In this document: piece by piece, positions 62,266 through 64,000 of the stretch
Layout: each line of letters starts with the position of its first letter
Position numbering within the stretch: the stretch's first letter is position 1
Notes under the pieces: model-generated
Told to the model about the DNA's origin: nothing
The model's database searches: none
What the model saw: the letters and a program-made list of their open reading frames with translations, nothing else
Program-made: the position numbers and the translations under genes
Assembly: GCF_900013425.1 (NCBI RefSeq)
Contig: NZ_FBXK01000005.1
Location: 2,232,001 to 2,296,000, forward strand
Length of the DNA: 64,000 nucleotides
Direction: 5' to 3'
Source of the DNA: Sphingobium sp. Z007
GTDB lineage: Bacteria > Pseudomonadota > Alphaproteobacteria > Sphingomonadales > Sphingomonadaceae

Positions 62266-63195
62266 ATGACCGACAGCCCAGCCCCCGCGATCGAAATCCG
62301 CAACCTCACCAAAGTCTATAAGGGCGGCAAGCGCGCGCTTGACGGCATCAACCTGTCGATCCCGCGCGGCCAGATCTACGGCCTGCTTGGCCCCAACGGC
62401 GCGGGCAAATCGACCACGATCAACATTCTGGCGGGCATGGTGAACAAGAGCGCAGGCGACGTCAGCATCTGGGGCTTCGACATCGACGCCCACCCCCGCA
62501 ACGCGAAAAACTCGATCGGCATCGTGCCGCAGGAAATTGTCTTCGATCCCTTCTTCACCCCGTTCGAGACGCTGGAAAACACCGCCGGCTTCTACGGGGT
62601 GCCCAAGGACCGCCGCCGCACGATGGAATTGCTGCGCGCGGTGCATCTGGACGACAAGGCCCATGCCTATGCCCGCACGCTGTCGGGGGGCATGAAGCGC
62701 CGCCTGCTGGTGGCCAAGGCGATGGTGCACAGCCCGCCGATCCTGGTGCTGGACGAACCGACTGCGGGCGTGGACGTGCAATTGCGCCAGCAGCTTTGGG
62801 AATATGTCCGCGAATTGAACGCCCTGGGCGTGACGATTGTGCTGACCACCCATTATCTGGAAGAAGCCGAGCAATTGTGCGACCGCATCGGCATCATCAA
62901 CCATGGCCAGCTCATCACCGACAAGCCGACCCGCGAATTGCTGGCGATGGCGCAGGAAAAGGTCGTTCAGGTCACGGTGGATCGCGACGTGACGATGATC
63001 CCCGACGCCCCCTGTTTCGAGAAAATAGACCTGTCGGACGACCGCACCCTGACCATCACCTATATGAAGGACCGCGCCAATGCCGGCCAGGTGCTCAGCG
63101 CCGTGCAGGCTAGCGGGCTGGCGATCGTGGACGTGGTGACCCGCGACCCGGATTTGGAGGATGTGTTCCTGAATTTGACGGCGGCGGCCGAGTGA
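62266..63195 (+). CDS. ABC-2 type transporter ATP-binding protein
   Basis: A 309-residue ATPase with Walker A GLLGPNGAGKSTTINILAG, signature TLSGGMKRRLLVAKAMV, Walker B ILVLDEPTAGVDVQL and switch TTHYLEEAEQL; a ~80-residue C-terminal extension follows, as in exporters of the YadG/CcmA-like type. The matching permease is not in the following 800 bases, where a DUF559 gene and nadB lie. Its stop overlaps the next gene's GTG. Confidence 0.9.
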   Translation: MTDSPAPAIEIRNLTKVYKGGKRALDGINLSIPRGQIYGLLGPNGAGKSTTINILAGMVNKSAGDVSIWGFDIDAHPRNAKNSIGIVPQEIVFDPFFTPFETLENTAGFYGVPKDRRRTMELLRAVHLDDKAHAYARTLSGGMKRRLLVAKAMVHSPPILVLDEPTAGVDVQLRQQLWEYVRELNALGVTIVLTTHYLEEAEQLCDRIGIINHGQLITDKPTRELLAMAQEKVVQVTVDRDVTMIPDAPCFEKIDLSDDRTLTITYMKDRANAGQVLSAVQASGLAIVDVVTRDPDLEDVFLNLTAAAE

Positions 63196-63629
63196 CTCCC
63201 CCTCCCGCAAGCGGGAGGGGGCTGGGGGGTGGGCCAGCGCCAACCTTCAAACAAAGGGATACCGCTCGCGCAAAATCTTTGAGGAATGAAGCCTCACTAC
63301 CCGAACGGTTGCTGTGGCAACATCTGCGCAACCGCCAATTAAACGGTCATAAGTTTAGCCGCCAAATGCCTATCGGCCCCTATTCCGCTGACTTCCTCTG
63401 CCGAGAAGCCAAATTGATTGTTGAATTGGATGGCCATAGCCATGGCTTCAGCGCCGACTATGACGCGCGCCGGGACAAATATTGCCGCAGGGAAGGGTTC
63501 ACAATCTTGCGCTTTTCAAATGCAGATGTGATGGGGCACCTGGACGGCGTTCTGTCGCGAATTATCGCCACCCTTGCGCAGGCCCACCCCCGGCCCCTCC
63601 CGCAAGCGGGAGGGGAGCAGGAACAATAA
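63192..63629 (+). CDS. DUF559 (Vsr-like nuclease fold) protein between inverted REPs
   Basis: A 145-residue DUF559 protein: [20 protein letters not shown], then [35 protein letters not shown] (catalytic acidic residues of an endonuclease fold) and [20 protein letters not shown]. The first ~17 residues ([11 protein letters not shown]) and the last ~12 ([10 protein letters not shown]) are REP palindrome read as protein. GTG at 63192 overlaps the upstream TGA; a TTG at 63279 is another start. Its stop shares one base with the nadB ATG. Confidence 0.85.
   Translation: MTPPPASGRGLGGGPAPTFKQRDTARAKSLRNEASLPERLLWQHLRNRQLNGHKFSRQMPIGPYSADFLCREAKLIVELDGHSHGFSADYDARRDKYCRREGFTILRFSNADVMGHLDGVLSRIIATLAQAHPRPLPQAGGEQEQ
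63198..63221. repeat. Family-E REP (copy 2), left of DUF559
   Basis: CCCCCTCCCGC-AA-GCGGGAGGGGG, inside the N-terminal codons of the DUF559 gene; followed by a GGGGGGTGGGC tail shared (inverted) with the right copy. Confidence 0.88.
63594..63615. repeat. Family-E REP (copy 3), right of DUF559
   Basis: CCCCTCCCGC-AA-GCGGGAGGGG in the 3' codons of the DUF559 gene, inverted relative to copy 2 as shown by its GCCCACCCCCGG flank. Its GGAGGGGAGCAGGA lies just before the nadB ATG and can act as ribosome site. Confidence 0.88.
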
Positions 63630-64000
63630 TGACCACCACCACCCATGACGTCATCATCATCGGTTCCGGCGCGGCGGGGCTGACGGCCGCCATCAACCTT
63701 GCGCAGGATCGCAAGGTGCTGGTGCTGGCCAAGGGCGCGCTGGATGGCGGGTCCACCAACTGGGCGCAAGGCGGCATTGCCGCCGTACTCGACGCCGGTG
63801 ACAGTTTCGAGGCGCATGTCGAAGATACGATGGTCGCAGGCGCGGGCCTCAACGATCGCGCCACGGTCGAGTTCGTCGTGTCCGAAGCCCCCGCCGCCAT
63901 CGATCGTCTTGCTGCGCTCGGCGTGCCCTTCAACGGGGGCGAGGAGTTTGGCGAGCGCTGGCACCTGACGCGCGAAGGCGGGCACAGCCACCGCCGCATC
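63629..64000 (+). CDS. nadB: L-aspartate oxidase (5' part, runs off the window)
   Basis: The first 124 residues of a flavoprotein that oxidises L-aspartate to iminoaspartate, the first step of NAD synthesis. The FAD loop [20 protein letters not shown] and the succinate dehydrogenase-like motif [16 protein letters not shown] are clear; [12 protein letters not shown] near the right edge also matches NadB. Fumarate reductase-type flavoproteins share the loop, but the AQGGIAAV and GGHSHRR regions favour NadB. Confidence 0.92.
   Translation, partial: MTTTTHDVIIIGSGAAGLTAAINLAQDRKVLVLAKGALDGGSTNWAQGGIAAVLDAGDSFEAHVEDTMVAGAGLNDRATVEFVVSEAPAAIDRLAALGVPFNGGEEFGERWHLTREGGHSHRRI

Noticed and set aside
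60664..63243. A long minus-strand open frame across purM, purN and the ABC ATPase
   Set aside because: Three well-defined genes occupy the other strand; the frame has low-complexity His/Arg/Gly/Val content and no family match.
1..64000. CRISPR array, tRNA, rRNA, integrase-type attachment site or prophage
   Set aside because: No regularly spaced repeats, cloverleaf-like sequences or phage genes were noticed; xerC is the chromosomal recombinase type, without phage neighbours. A tRNA scan was not possible by eye for every base.

Overview
The window is GC-rich alphaproteobacterial DNA and looks like a core chromosomal segment of a sphingomonad (Sphingobium/Sphingomonas-like). The basis is the gene families and neighbourhoods (argH / LptM-like lipoprotein / lysA; HdaA / ppk / ppx; FdsGBAD formate dehydrogenase), many TonB-linked transport genes, and abundant short REP-type palindromes in the intergenic gaps. 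This placement is inferred from gene content; no 16S gene, tRNA, rRNA, CRISPR array or insertion-sequence transposase was seen.

Layout. 1-6 kb: end of an MBL hydrolase, xerC, a DedA protein, gshB, then yraN-rsmI facing an LpoA-like lipoprotein gene. 6-11 kb: a vitamin B12 uptake set (ATPase, permease, binding protein, BtuB receptor), with a cobalamin riboswitch in front of btuB. 11-19 kb: an NAD-dependent molybdenum formate dehydrogenase locus (LysR regulator, fdsG-B-A-D, fdhD) with mobA divergent. It shares an ATAG-N7-CTAT motif at two promoters, and fdsB carries an in-frame REP insertion. 19-24 kb: a three-part EmrAB/outer-membrane-factor efflux operon with a divergent TetR. 24-27 kb: an unrecognised, translationally coupled cassette of a 46-residue peptide, a 270-residue protein and a cupin/HEAT-like protein, followed by a winged-helix protein with a degenerate receiver and faced by a receiver/coiled-coil response regulator. 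27-31 kb: siroheme synthase-like gene, lysA, lipoprotein, argH, and a TlpA-like thioredoxin lipoprotein.

31.7-39.8 kb is a seven-gene same-strand cluster: a TonB-dependent receptor, a secreted RidA, a Tat-exported flavin amine oxidase, cytochrome c, two Tat-type exported PLP enzymes and a second secreted RidA. Together they look like a periplasmic amine or amino-acid oxidation and imine-handling pathway of unknown substrate. 40-54 kb is mostly housekeeping: Trm112, Lon-like domain, thioredoxin/TPR, MipA, sterol desaturase, pheA, cytochrome c, CNNM, OmpA, a yggT-DUF167-folD-NTF2-marC operon joined by 4-nt overlaps, argB and a queuosine-precursor transporter. 54-64 kb: ppx-ppk-hdaA-DUF2066 divergent from purM, a purN fused to a YjbR-like domain, an ABC ATPase, a DUF559 nuclease-fold gene bracketed by inverted REPs, and the start of nadB.

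At least five REP or palindrome families recur, plus one 155-bp near-palindrome next to pheA. Two candidate systems seem least described: the peptide/cupin/HEAT cassette (24.5-26.4 kb) and the Tat-exported amine-oxidation cluster (31.7-39.8 kb).
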